The notes beneath the pieces were generated by a model. The model searched no databases. It was not told where the DNA came from and worked only from the letters and a program-made list of their open reading frames with translations. A DNA stretch of 64,000 bases from Pseudomonas sp. FP1742 (lineage in GTDB: Bacteria; Pseudomonadota; Gammaproteobacteria; Pseudomonadales; Pseudomonadaceae): positions 4,898,001-4,962,000 of the forward strand of contig NZ_CP117460.1 of assembly GCF_030687145.1 (NCBI RefSeq). The letters run 5' to 3'. Both the position numbers and the translations under genes were made by a program. Below are positions 48,161 to 56,830 of the stretch, in pieces. The stretch's first letter is position 1, and each line of letters begins with the position of its first letter.

Positions 48161-49381
48161 TCATCCCCCGAAAAAACGGTTGAAGGCGCGTTTGAGTAAG
48201 CCTTTGTTCCCGGCTACCTGTTGACCGACCAGGTCCTCGGTCATGTCGCGCAGGGCGGTAGTGATCGCTGCCCTCGGCGCATGCAGCCCCAACGGCACGC
48301 CAGTGTTCTGACTCTGGCTGACCAGGTTGAAGTCGTTGGGTAATTTCGACAGATTGGTGCAGCGCAGTGCCTCGCCGATATCTTTGAGGCTGATCGCCGC
48401 GGCCTTGTCAAAGCGGTTGACCACGATCTGCAATTGATCGCCGCGCACGCCCAGGTCGTCGCGAAGAATCCGCACCAGGGAGCTGGCATCGCGCAGATGA
48501 CTGACACTCTGCTGCACCACCACGTACACCCGATCCACCTGTTCCAGCACGGAGCCGGTGAGGTGGTCGATTTGCCGCGGCAGGTCGATCACCACCCAGT
48601 CATAGCTGGCGCGGGCCAGCTGCAACAGGGTGTCAAGTTGCTCGGGTTGGGCATCCTGCGGCAGGCACAGCTCACCGGCCCGACCACCCAGCACATGCAA
48701 GGTGGGGCTGAAGTGGCTGCAAAAACCCCGTAGCGCGACGCTGTCCATGCCATCGATCTGATGCAACACCTCAAGATGGCTGTGCGTCTGCGCCACATCC
48801 AGGTAATGCGTCACGCTGCCGAATTGCAGGTCCATGTCCAGCAGCAGAGTACTGCCGCCCTTGACGCTGAGCTGTTGAGCCAGGTTGCAGGCCAGCAAGG
48901 TTCCGCCGGAGCCACCCTTGGCGCTCATCACGGCGATCAATTTCCCTTCTGTCCCGCTGCCGGTGCGAACCTCCATGACCAGTCGATTCAAGGCGGCCAC
49001 CAGTTCTGTCTCGGCGATGGGCTCCGGCAGCACGTCCCGGGCGCCGGCCTGCATCGCCAGGCGCATGCCTTCCTGTTCGGTCAGCAGACCGCACACCAAC
49101 ATCGGCGGACGCTCATGGGCCGGGCGCTGCAACAGCGCCGCCAACTCTTCGCGCCACAGGTGGCTGACGCGCAGCAGCAACAGATCGGGCATCCGGTCCA
49201 GACCGTAGAGCGGGTCGACATGCCCATTGCTCACCAGGCGAGTGCTCACCTCCAGGCAAGGCATGCGCTGGCAGACGCTCTGCAGATCGCGCAAAGAGTT
49301 GGCATCACGGCTGCTGATCAGCAACCGCAGCCCGGTCTTGCCGGTCGAGGTGGAGAGCGGAGTGTCCTTGGTATTCAGCAT
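48161..49381 (-). CDS. tadZ: Tad localization protein TadZ (CpaE)
   Basis: ParA/MinD-like ATPase that places the Tad machine at the pole. It has 406 residues: an atypical receiver-like domain at 15-135 (LRLLISSRDANSLRDL, ARDVLPEPI), then the ATPase domain with deviant Walker A KGGSGGT at 155-161 and DMDLQFGSV. The C-terminus ends FNRFFGG. The start overlaps the end of the tadF gene by 7 bases. Confidence 0.93.
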   Translation of the reverse strand: MLNTKDTPLSTSTGKTGLRLLISSRDANSLRDLQSVCQRMPCLEVSTRLVSNGHVDPLYGLDRMPDLLLLRVSHLWREELAALLQRPAHERPPMLVCGLLTEQEGMRLAMQAGARDVLPEPIAETELVAALNRLVMEVRTGSGTEGKLIAVMSAKGGSGGTLLACNLAQQLSVKGGSTLLLDMDLQFGSVTHYLDVAQTHSHLEVLHQIDGMDSVALRGFCSHFSPTLHVLGGRAGELCLPQDAQPEQLDTLLQLARASYDWVVIDLPRQIDHLTGSVLEQVDRVYVVVQQSVSHLRDASSLVRILRDDLGVRGDQLQIVVNRFDKAAAISLKDIGEALRCTNLSKLPNDFNLVSQSQNTGVPLGLHAPRAAITTALRDMTEDLVGQQVAGNKGLLKRAFNRFFGG

Positions 49382-49869
49382 GGTGTGATCTCCCCGGAAT
49401 CGGAATGACGCCCGAGGCTTTCGCGTGGCAAGGTTGCCCTGAATGCAGGCAGAGTAATAGGCACGCCGAACCCGGGAATAAACAGATTGAAAACGAAGTC
49501 TTGCAGACTCAACTGGACATAACGGATGGCACGAAAACCGTTGACGCTGACCAGGTCGCCGGGATTGGCCACCACAGCACCGTTAACGTCCAGATAGGTC
49601 AGCGTCAGGTTGCTGGTGGCCAGACTCGTGATCAGCTGGCTCGTACCGGCGTCGGTCGCGGCGTTGAAGATCGCCCGCCGCAACACCACTGGATCGCTGA
49701 TGTTGCACACTGCCGCCAGGCGTGCACCACGCCGCGCGGCTTCATCCAGCGCATTGACCGTGAAGTACAGCCGGCCCATTTCCAGCACGCCGAACAACAG
49801 CGTGAACACCAGCATGCCGATGACGGCGAATTCCACGATATACAGGCCGCGCATGTGTTTGCGATTCAT
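49375..49869 (-). CDS. TadE/TadF-family pseudopilin
   Basis: Minor pseudopilin of 164 residues. The TadE-like N-terminus is GLYIVEFAVIGMLVFTLLFG, a cleavable class III prepilin-like segment with the glutamate of VEFA. The ATG at 49869 shares one base with the tadE stop (TGATG). Processed by the prepilin peptidase of this locus; presumably primes or tips the pilus. Whether it is TadE or TadF in the original naming cannot be settled without alignment. Confidence 0.87.
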   Translation of the reverse strand: MNRKHMRGLYIVEFAVIGMLVFTLLFGVLEMGRLYFTVNALDEAARRGARLAAVCNISDPVVLRRAIFNAATDAGTSQLITSLATSNLTLTYLDVNGAVVANPGDLVSVNGFRAIRYVQLSLQDFVFNLFIPGFGVPITLPAFRATLPRESLGRHSDSGEITPC

Positions 49870-50348
49870 CACAGTGCCCTCATGACAGTGGTGGCGACCA
49901 GCGGAATGCTCAGCGCAATCGGAGTGCCAAAAAATCCCGGAATCGAGCCGGCACAATTGCCGCTGCCAATCACCGGGCAGAAGTTGTAGGTTATGGTGAC
50001 TCGCACGTGGTCGGTGCCCACCGCGGCGACCACGACGTTTGCGGTCGTCAATCCTGACACCACCGCGGTCCCGGTATTTGCAGGCACACCATAGACCGCC
50101 ACATTTTTCGTCTGGGTCACCAGCGTATTGCTCAGAGAGACAGCGCCGAGTGTCGAGTTCCACGCCTGGCTGGCGACAAAACGGTCGGCATCACGGCTGG
50201 CCTGCAGCAGAACGTTGTACTGATAAAACATGCGGCCGAATTCGCCGAGGCTCAGCAACAACAGCAGCAGTATCGGCAAGACAAGGGTGAATTCCACCAG
50301 TGCCACACCCTGCTGGGCCTGTGGTCGTTTAAATACGTGAAGTCCCAT
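49869..50348 (-). CDS. tadE: TadE-family pseudopilin
   Basis: Pseudopilin of 159 residues. The N-terminal processing region is QQGVALVEFTLVLPILLLLL, with the conserved glutamate, then a membrane helix and EFGRMFYQYNVLLQASRDAD, the usual TadE continuation. The C-terminal part is a Thr/Val-rich periplasmic domain with two cysteines (NFCPVIGSGNC). It overlaps the next pseudopilin gene. Confidence 0.9.
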   Translation of the reverse strand: MGLHVFKRPQAQQGVALVEFTLVLPILLLLLLSLGEFGRMFYQYNVLLQASRDADRFVASQAWNSTLGAVSLSNTLVTQTKNVAVYGVPANTGTAVVSGLTTANVVVAAVGTDHVRVTITYNFCPVIGSGNCAGSIPGFFGTPIALSIPLVATTVMRAL

Positions 50349-50356
50349 GACGCCCC

Positions 50357-51697
50357 CTACGAGTCAGTGCTCGGAGTGCCGCTGCCATTGATATAGGTTT
50401 TGTAGAGCTGAATGATCTGTGGGCCGGAATCGTTTGCGGGTGTAGGGCTGGGCACGTTGTCGCCTTCGCACTCTTTCACAAACTGGCCGAAGATCTGCGA
50501 GTCCGTGCCGCCGCCACTCATTGGCTGCACCACGTAATAGCAGCCAAAACCCAGGACGGGGATCGAGGTAGAACCGCCCTGTTTGCCAGTGCAGTCGCCC
50601 ACCACGATTTTCAGCATCCGGCGCTCGAACACCCCACCGCTCTGACAGCCGCTGCCGGACCCTGCCACACACGCGGCAGTGCTCGTACGCCAGTCGTTGT
50701 AGTCAAATATCGCGTCACTGCCCGCAGTGAGATTGCCGCTGCTCGAGACGACGGTCTGCCCCTTGTATTTCATTTGTGGCGGGTTGACCGAGTCGTCGTA
50801 AGTGATCTCGGGGTTGCTCGACGTGGTCACCAAGTCTGGCGGATAGTCCGAGGCGCTGACCGGGCCGTTGTAGATCCCGAAGCGCGTATTCAAACCTTGA
50901 GAGGTAGGGCCGACCTTGTTACCAGGAGCAGTCTGGACGTTTTGCCCCACGTTGCGACAAACCTCGCCACCTCCTGCCAGGTCATCCCTGACCGTACTGC
51001 CGCCCGAGCCAAAATCGAGCAATTGAAAGTTGCCTGGGCCTATAGGGGACGAATTACCGGCAGCCGTCTTCAATACCTGCAAATCACCAAACTGGAAGCC
51101 CCAGAACATGCCAGCGGCCGGGTCGTATTTAGTCGGGTCACCGCAGACCATCAAAGGTGCGAGATCACAAGGACTGGTAGGGCTAGGTCCAGCAGTGGCG
51201 ATCGCCGCCACCGCTTTGCTGCCCACGGCGCCGAATGCCTGGACGACGCCCCAGAAAAATCCTGTCAGGCTATAGTTCGGTACCGATACCCGAACATATT
51301 TGGCATTTGCCGGCCCCGGATAAGAGAACGGGCCATAGACGCTACTGGAAAGTTCCACCACCGCAAAGGTGCCTGGGTTGCCAGCGACAGCCGCTGCCAA
51401 TTCGTTGTTGCCCGAGGCATTGGCATTTTGCGTCAACGTATTGAGCGCGGCAGTGCGCGTCACGCTGGCAATGTTGAGACCACCTTCCACCTGACTCAGG
51501 GTTTTGGCGCCACTCAGGGCGGCGGCATCCACCGCATTCTGTAGGCGCGTTTTGTTCAGCATCAAGTGTCCGCCATCCAGGGCCAACGCCGCCATCATGG
51601 CAATCGCCGCCAACGCGAACACCATCAATACGCTCACCGCTCCTTCCTGGCGCCTTGGCGTCGCAGTGAACGGCCGCTGAATACGAAGATTCATCAT
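50357..51697 (-). CDS. tadG: TadG-like pilus assembly protein
   Basis: Protein of 446 residues. After about 20 residues comes a TadE-like helix (GAVSVLMVFALAAIAMMAAL) and the LDGGHLMLNKTRLQNAVDAA stretch typical of TadG/Flp pilus-assembly proteins; the rest is a large periplasmic domain rich in Gly, Ser and Thr with several cysteines. No clear von Willebrand MIDAS motif is seen. Two adjacent ATGs (51697, 51694) follow AGAGG. The frame is open further upstream without similarity. Confidence 0.87.
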   Translation of the reverse strand: MMNLRIQRPFTATPRRQEGAVSVLMVFALAAIAMMAALALDGGHLMLNKTRLQNAVDAAALSGAKTLSQVEGGLNIASVTRTAALNTLTQNANASGNNELAAAVAGNPGTFAVVELSSSVYGPFSYPGPANAKYVRVSVPNYSLTGFFWGVVQAFGAVGSKAVAAIATAGPSPTSPCDLAPLMVCGDPTKYDPAAGMFWGFQFGDLQVLKTAAGNSSPIGPGNFQLLDFGSGGSTVRDDLAGGGEVCRNVGQNVQTAPGNKVGPTSQGLNTRFGIYNGPVSASDYPPDLVTTSSNPEITYDDSVNPPQMKYKGQTVVSSSGNLTAGSDAIFDYNDWRTSTAACVAGSGSGCQSGGVFERRMLKIVVGDCTGKQGGSTSIPVLGFGCYYVVQPMSGGGTDSQIFGQFVKECEGDNVPSPTPANDSGPQIIQLYKTYINGSGTPSTDS

Positions 51698-51771
51698 CAA
51701 GCCCTCTTTGCCGATACTGATCCGGATCGGCTCCGCCAATACCTTGGTGCCCAAGCACCCCTACCGCCCTG

Positions 51772-52578
51772 TCAACGAACTTTCACAACGCTGGTCTGGA
51801 TCCCGCGGATGATGGTGAGAGCTCCGCCACCGTCGCCACGTGGCACCACGCGTTTTTGCACTGGGGCGGCGGCCACAACCATGGGGGCCGGTGCAACTGG
51901 CGCGGCGGTCACGATTTTTTTCTCGGAGTTCAGCGGGTTGCGCAGGGTCAGTTGCAGTTTCCCTTCCGTTTGCGCCGTGACCAGGGTTTCAGCCTCTGCG
52001 GTCGTCATCTCCAGCGTCACTGCGCGCACCACCACCGGTTGGGTCTTGTCGGTACCTGCCGTCTGGTCCACCGCCAGCACTCGCAAGTTCTCGAGGATGG
52101 TCCTGGACACGGCGCTGTTACTGCCGGCACTTGTGGTTTTGGTCGCCAGTACATCGACCCGGTTACCTGGGAGGAGGAATCCGCCCACACCGACCACATC
52201 GTCCACGCGTACCGATATGGCACGTTTGTCTGTGGCTATCAGAGAGGCCAGGGTACTGCCGCCCAGGTGCTCGCTCAGGCGTGCGCCGCGCATGACGTCG
52301 CCACGCAAGATGTCGAACGTTGCGATCTTGCCTACGGCCTTGTCGCTGGAATCGAGAGCATCGTCCGGGATCGTGTCCATGGGCATGCGCACGGTCGTGA
52401 CCTGTTGGGCCTCGACCATCTGCCCGAATGGAATTTCTACTGTGGCAACCACCACGCTTCGAAGGTGGTCATCTGGCGTGGCATTGAGCCGGGCGCTCAG
52501 CCAGGAATCGGCCATCCATGCAGCACCAAGGCCCATGACCAGGGAAACGCCTATCAGGGGAAGAGTACGAGAGCTCAT
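51772..52578 (-). CDS. rcpC: Tad periplasmic protein RcpC (CpaB)
   Basis: Periplasmic protein anchored by an N-terminal helix (RTLPLIGVSLVMGLGAAW), 268 residues. The SAF domain lies at about 42-110 (VVVATVEIPFGQMVEAQQV), then the CpaB/RcpC core (AISVRVDDVVGVGGFLLPGN). Needed for secretin function in other systems. In many loci rcpC is directly followed by rcpA; here rcpA lies about 10 kb away on the other strand. Confidence 0.92.
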   Translation of the reverse strand: MSSRTLPLIGVSLVMGLGAAWMADSWLSARLNATPDDHLRSVVVATVEIPFGQMVEAQQVTTVRMPMDTIPDDALDSSDKAVGKIATFDILRGDVMRGARLSEHLGGSTLASLIATDKRAISVRVDDVVGVGGFLLPGNRVDVLATKTTSAGSNSAVSRTILENLRVLAVDQTAGTDKTQPVVVRAVTLEMTTAEAETLVTAQTEGKLQLTLRNPLNSEKKIVTAAPVAPAPMVVAAAPVQKRVVPRGDGGGALTIIRGIQTSVVKVR

Positions 52579-52593
52579 GTCAGTATCTCCGTA

Positions 52594-53922
52594 TCAAAGA
52601 AAGTCGAGCTGGACGAAATAGTTGTGCCAGGCCCATTCCAACTCTTGTGGCGACAAGGCCCCGGTACCACCCATATAACGCTGACGGTCGAGGGCCATGT
52701 TCAGGAGATCGCGGGGATGGCAAGGCACCAGGGGCATGCCTTCACTTGCATAAAGCCTTTGCAGTACATAACGCAGCAGCAGCGGGTCAAAAGAAATGCC
52801 CAGACGCTCGCATTCCTGACGCCAGATCTTTTCGTACTCCTCAGGCTTCAGGTAACCGAACTGCAGCTTGTAGCCAATCCGGCGCAGGAAGGCCTCATCG
52901 GCCAGTTCCAGAGGATTGAGGTTGGTGGAGAACACCAGAATCAGATCGAACGGCAACTCGCAGTGCCGACCGCCGCCCAGGTTGAGGAAGTCGCGTTTCT
53001 CTTCCATCGGGACGATCCAGCGGTTCAACAACTCGGCGGGTGCCATGCGCTGGCGTCCCATGTCGTCGATGATGAACAGGCCATTGCTGGCCTTGAGCTG
53101 CAAGGCGGCCTGGTACTGACGGGTGAAGGGGTCATAGCGAACGTCCAGTTGCTCCATGCTCAACTCACCGCCCGTAATGACGATCGGGCGTTTGCAGCAC
53201 AGCAGTCGACGATCGATCCCTTCGTTGAGCATCAGGTTGTTATGCTGACTGTTGTCATCCAGACGCTGATGCACCTGCGGGTCATAGATCTCGATCACCG
53301 ACTCATTGATCACGATGGCATGTGGCACCCAGATGGCCTCGGCGAACAGACGAATCAGTCGACTGCTGACGTAGGTCTTGCCGGTACCCGCGGGGCCATA
53401 AATCATGATTGCGCGCCCGGAGTTCAGGGCCACCCCCAGTTGATCGAGCATCCCCTCCGTGAGCACGACGCCGGTAAGGGCCTTGTGCATATCGCTCGAG
53501 CCGATGCGACCATGGTGAATGGTCTGGATTTTGATCAGGGAACGGTAGGTGCTCACCGGGAATGGTGCCGCACCGATATAGCCGCTACGCGACAGGGCAT
53601 CACGGGCGGCACTGCGACCGCGTTCGGTCAGGCTATAACGCAGCATCTGCCCAGCCGTTTGGCCCATCTGGCCAAGCACTTCGATACGGCCATCCTTGCG
53701 CAGGAACGCCAGGACCTCTTCAAGTACAGCACCGGTCAGCGCCAGGCGCTCCACCAGCCGCGGCATGTCCAGCACGCCGGCGTCGTACAAATGCTTGCAT
53801 ACCAACTCACCGAGAAAACTGTCTGTCAGACCCGTCTCGCGGATTGTGCACGGCTGAGGAGCCAGTCGTTGCACCGCTTCCCGATCGCTGGAGTAGGCAT
53901 CACTATCGACAATGACGTGCAT
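52594..53922 (-). CDS. AAA+ ATPase of the tad locus
   Basis: Protein of 442 residues. An N-terminal winged-helix-like region (about 33-110) precedes an AAA+ module: Walker A GPAGTGKT at 176-183, Walker B LFIIDDMG at 282-289, sensor-1 FSTNLNP near 331-337 and an arginine pair R347/R348 in DEAFLRRIG placed as the finger. It lies 2 bases after the prepilin peptidase and 15 bases before rcpC, so it is inside the operon. It is not the pilus extension ATPase (TadA) and has no counterpart in the best-known tad loci that I can name. A remodelling or regulatory role is possible, but not shown. Confidence 0.85.
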   Translation of the reverse strand: MHVIVDSDAYSSDREAVQRLAPQPCTIRETGLTDSFLGELVCKHLYDAGVLDMPRLVERLALTGAVLEEVLAFLRKDGRIEVLGQMGQTAGQMLRYSLTERGRSAARDALSRSGYIGAAPFPVSTYRSLIKIQTIHHGRIGSSDMHKALTGVVLTEGMLDQLGVALNSGRAIMIYGPAGTGKTYVSSRLIRLFAEAIWVPHAIVINESVIEIYDPQVHQRLDDNSQHNNLMLNEGIDRRLLCCKRPIVITGGELSMEQLDVRYDPFTRQYQAALQLKASNGLFIIDDMGRQRMAPAELLNRWIVPMEEKRDFLNLGGGRHCELPFDLILVFSTNLNPLELADEAFLRRIGYKLQFGYLKPEEYEKIWRQECERLGISFDPLLLRYVLQRLYASEGMPLVPCHPRDLLNMALDRQRYMGGTGALSPQELEWAWHNYFVQLDFL

Positions 53923-53924
53923 GA

Positions 53925-54455
53925 CTAACCTCCCAATCCACCGGCAACCAGTTGCCAGTAAACGCTGTTCAAAGTGCCTATTAAGATTGCAATTGAATAA
54001 GGAAAAGGCTTGCCGGCTACTTCATCAGAAGTCGGCGCCAGATAGGCCTGCGCCCTCAGCATCAGCCAATAGCGCCCGAAGGTCTGACGCAATTGACCGC
54101 GCACCAGGACTATCAGAAAACCGCACACGCCACCGGCTATCAGGCTGAATAAGGCAGCCCACAATGCAAAATGAAACGGTAGAAAACTGCCGACCATGGT
54201 CATTAACTTGACGTCGCCGGCGGCCATGCCACCCGATGCATACATGGGCAAAAACAGCCCAAAACAGATCAGGATGCCCAGCAGACTGTCACCCAATCCA
54301 CTGATACCACCTGAATAAGTCTGACCGGCTAATCCCAGGGCAAGGCCCAACAAGACCAGCGCGTTGGGGATACGGTGGCGAAACAGATCGCTCACCACCG
54401 CCACGCCCAATAGTCCTAGCAGTAAAACAGTCGACACCAGCAATTCCATGGACAT
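53925..54455 (-). CDS. Prepilin peptidase TadV/CpaA (A24 family)
   Basis: Membrane aspartic protease of 176 residues that matures Flp and the pseudopilins. The two catalytic aspartates are D23 in SDLFRHRIPN and D81 in GMAAGDVK (the GxGD site). About five to six helices. It lacks the N-methylating domain of PilD, as is normal for Tad peptidases. Functionally corresponds to FppA of Pseudomonas aeruginosa. Confidence 0.92.
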   Translation of the reverse strand: MSMELLVSTVLLLGLLGVAVVSDLFRHRIPNALVLLGLALGLAGQTYSGGISGLGDSLLGILICFGLFLPMYASGGMAAGDVKLMTMVGSFLPFHFALWAALFSLIAGGVCGFLIVLVRGQLRQTFGRYWLMLRAQAYLAPTSDEVAGKPFPYSIAILIGTLNSVYWQLVAGGLGG

Positions 54456-54482
54456 GGCGCGTCTCCCCTACCAGAACTATCG

Positions 54483-54674
54483 TTAGCAGGCAGCACCTTT
54501 GACCGCAGCGCACAGCGCCGTGATTCTGGTGTTCACCTCTCCGCCCAAAAGAACGAACATTGCAGCAACAGCTACCGTAATTAACCCACCGGCCACCGCA
54601 TACTCCACAATGGTCAGGCCATCTTCATCTTTGGCGAACTTACTTATCGAAGTTCCGATTGTTTGCAGATTCAT
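54483..54674 (-). CDS. flp: Flp-type prepilin, copy 1
   Basis: Major pilin of the Tad pilus, 63 residues. The processing site is KDEDG|LTIVEYAVAGG, with cleavage after G19 and the conserved E24-Y25 pair, then the hydrophobic helix. GAGG lies 10 bases before the ATG. Nearly identical to copy 2 from residue 13 onwards. Lies 27 bases before the prepilin peptidase gene. Confidence 0.95.
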   Translation of the reverse strand: MNLQTIGTSISKFAKDEDGLTIVEYAVAGGLITVAVAAMFVLLGGEVNTRITALCAAVKGAAC

Positions 54675-54776
54675 TTTGTGTACCTCACTTCAGCGGTCAT
54701 ACGACTCAGAAAGTACATTGGCGGGGGACAGCGCGAAGTCCATTGAGTTGCCCGATTGCTCTATCATCGAAACAGT

Positions 54777-54790
54777 AACAACCGGTTGTT
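54777..54790. promoter_or_regulatory. Perfect 14-base palindrome between the two flp genes
   Basis: AACAACCGGTTGTT reads the same on both strands. It lies about 103 bases upstream of the flp copy 1 start, inside the 156-base gap. Could be an operator for that gene; no protein can be assigned. Confidence 0.45.
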
Positions 54791-54830
54791 CCATGGACAT
54801 CGCCACGTCCCCCCACCGTGAGTGGCCCTA

Positions 54831-55022
54831 TCAGCAGGCAGCACCTTTAACTGCGGCGCACAGCGCTGTGATCCTGGTGTTCACGGCACCGCCCAAAAGA
54901 GTGAACATTGCGGCCACAGCTACCGTAATCAGTCCGCCGGCTACCGCGTATTCCACAATGGTCAGGCCATCTTCATCTTTGGCGAACTTCACTACCGAAG
55001 CCTTGATTGCTTGAATGATCAT
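54831..55022 (-). CDS. flp: Flp-type prepilin, copy 2
   Basis: Second major-pilin gene, 63 residues from ATG 55022 (MIIQAIKASVVKFAKDEDG); the frame is open upstream but shows no similarity. The processing site is again G19|L20 with E24-Y25. It differs from copy 1 mainly in the leader and at a few positions (FTLLGGAVN against FVLLGGEVN). Tandem duplication is the simplest explanation. It is first in the minus-strand operon. Confidence 0.94.
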   Translation of the reverse strand: MIIQAIKASVVKFAKDEDGLTIVEYAVAGGLITVAVAAMFTLLGGAVNTRITALCAAVKGAAC

Positions 55023-55432
55023 TTTGCCCACCTCACTCGAATGTTGTTTTTTCCGGAAGGCAGTACGTTCTGCACTGCCTGATGCAACCCTAGTCAGGGG
55101 CAAGGCATGGGCGTTAGGAAGATTTTGCACATCACTAGGACTTTTTTGCGGGGGACGCCAATGACCGGTGGTTGGCTTTTGAAAGGAGCGGCAGGGTAAG
55201 AAAGAAAATGGCTTGCGAATGCGATTGCCGTTAATTCACAAGCGACGAGCGGTTGAGGCTGGGAACAGCGAGCCCACGCTAACAAACAATTGGGCGGCGG
55301 TGATTTTCAACCGAAATATAGAGCGCATAGAACTAAAGTATCAGTCCTTTATAAGCATTTATTCTGCAAAGTGATGGCACGTTAGCAATACTACTCAGCG
55401 AACAGAGGCACGAAGAACCCCAGAGCAGAGAC
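55023..55432. promoter_or_regulatory. Divergent regulatory region, flp / AraC-type regulator
   Basis: 410 bases between the tad operon and its likely regulator. A small AGGCAGT/ACTGCCT stem lies at 55058-55080 in the flp leader. No convincing pair of -35 and -10 boxes is seen for flp, which suggests an activated promoter or another sigma factor. A/T-rich sequence at 55300-55400 may hold the regulator's promoter. Confidence 0.5.
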
Positions 55433-56296
55433 ATGACGTCCAATTCGACCAGAAGGCCATCGCTACTTTGGTTCGATCTGACTCACGATCGTTCCACAAA
55501 GGAACTCATCGCGCAGTTCGAGGGCACCTGCGACTGCAAACTGGCGAAAAACTCCGTGCTCCCCCATGGGGAACAGGCAGACATGATCTGCATCCATTTC
55601 GATCGCCCCGACACCCCCGGCTTGAGGTTGTTGCTGGAGATCAAACGCACCACCCCCACCATCCCGATCACCATGTTCACCGTGCAGCACTCGGAGGAAC
55701 TGGCCGTCTGGGCCATGCGCTCCAGTGTCTGGGAATACATGGTCCTCCCGCTCACCAGCGCCGAGAGGAAGCGCTACCTGACGGCACTGACGCAGCTCTG
55801 CGAATTGCGCCGCAATGCCGGCCAGGACAAGACATCGTTAATCGACCACTCGCCCACTCTGCCGGACAGCATCCGCCTGACCTCCGGGCACCAAAAACAC
55901 CAGGCGCTGAGCCATGTCATGCTGTATATCGACCAGCATTTTCGGGACAGCATCGATCAGAGGGAGTTGGCCAAGCGCTGCGGGATGACGACATTCCGCT
56001 TCAGTCGCCTGTTCAAGGAAGCCAATGGCGTCGGCTTCACCGATTACATCCTGGACAAGCGCATGAGCTTCGCCAAACAACTGCTGGACAACAGCCAGAT
56101 GCCAATTACCAGCATCGGCTATGAAGCTGGCTTCAAGGACCCTTCCTACTTCGCCCGTGCGTTCAAGCAGTTCGTCAACTGCACGCCCAGTGAATACCGT
56201 TTGGCCAGCCAACTGCGAGCGGTAGCAGCGCAACCGCCGCTGGAAGATACAACCATTGAAGCGCTTGAAAACCTGGTACAGAGCCTTGGAAGTTGA
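55433..56296 (+). CDS. AraC-type regulator with degenerate receiver domain
   Basis: Protein of 287 residues. The N-terminal part (about 10-125) has the response-regulator receiver fold, but the phosphoacceptor aspartate position is a histidine (H55 in ADMICIHFDRPD) and the conserved lysine is replaced (EYMVLPLTS, leucine at 105), so it should not be phosphorylated. The C-terminal part (158-260) has two AraC helix-turn-helix units (RELAKRCGMTTFRFSRLFKE, ITSIGYEAGFKDPSYFARAF). It is divergent from the flp operon, so it is the best candidate for its regulator; P. aeruginosa uses PprB there instead. Confidence 0.87.
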   Translation: MTSNSTRRPSLLWFDLTHDRSTKELIAQFEGTCDCKLAKNSVLPHGEQADMICIHFDRPDTPGLRLLLEIKRTTPTIPITMFTVQHSEELAVWAMRSSVWEYMVLPLTSAERKRYLTALTQLCELRRNAGQDKTSLIDHSPTLPDSIRLTSGHQKHQALSHVMLYIDQHFRDSIDQRELAKRCGMTTFRFSRLFKEANGVGFTDYILDKRMSFAKQLLDNSQMPITSIGYEAGFKDPSYFARAFKQFVNCTPSEYRLASQLRAVAAQPPLEDTTIEALENLVQSLGS

Positions 56297-56315
56297 GGCA
56301 GGTTTTTTTACGCGC

Positions 56316-56350
56316 ATAAAAAAACGCCGCTCAACTGAGCGGCGTTTTTT
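56316..56350. terminator. Bidirectional terminator, regulator gene and tRNA operon
   Basis: AAAAAACGCCGCTCA / TGAGCGGCGTTTTTT, a perfect 15-base-pair stem with loop AC, six bases before the tRNA-Gly 3' end. Confidence 0.92.
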
Positions 56351-56355
56351 GAATT

Positions 56356-56431
<76 letters not shown>

Positions 56432-56434
56432 AAA

Positions 56435-56510
56435 TGGCGTCCCCTAGGGGACTCGAACCCCTGTTACCGCCGTGAAAGGGCGGTGTCCTAGGCCACTAGA
56501 CGAAGGGGAC
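56435..56510 (-). tRNA. tRNA-Glu (TTC)
   Basis: 76 bases with encoded CCA. The acceptor stem starts GTCCCCT, the anticodon loop is CCTTTCACG. Identical to the copy at 56693-56768. Confidence 0.97.
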
Positions 56511-56614
56511 ACGCTGCCCGGAACACATGGTGTGTGTTTCGGTGCCCAGACCCGCATCCGAAGACTTGGTTCTGGTTTCACTCAGCTTTGCCCGAAAGCA
56601 ACGCTGTTTAAAAT

Positions 56615-56690
<76 letters not shown>

Positions 56691-56692
56691 AT

Positions 56693-56768
56693 TGGCGTCC
56701 CCTAGGGGACTCGAACCCCTGTTACCGCCGTGAAAGGGCGGTGTCCTAGGCCACTAGACGAAGGGGAC
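56693..56768 (-). tRNA. tRNA-Glu (TTC), second copy
   Basis: Same sequence as 56435-56510. First tRNA of the operon, about 55 bases after the predicted start of transcription. Confidence 0.97.
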
Positions 56769-56830
56769 ACACGTACAACATTCACTCCCTACCGCGTTTC
56801 GCTGTGTGCTTTACGCTGTAAGTGGCGCGC

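Noticed and set aside
51856..53928. Open frame of 690 codons antisense to rcpC and the AAA+ ATPase
   Set aside because: It spans two recognised genes on the other strand and shows the same shadow composition.
55130..55160. Sigma-54 promoter for the flp operon
   Set aside because: The TGGC and TTGC elements in the region do not have the -24/-12 spacing needed.
41735..56296. Tad locus as recently acquired DNA
   Set aside because: Composition is close to the flanks for most genes, pseudomonads commonly carry such loci, and no mobility gene is present. Only the short gap at 41344-41734 looks less GC-rich.
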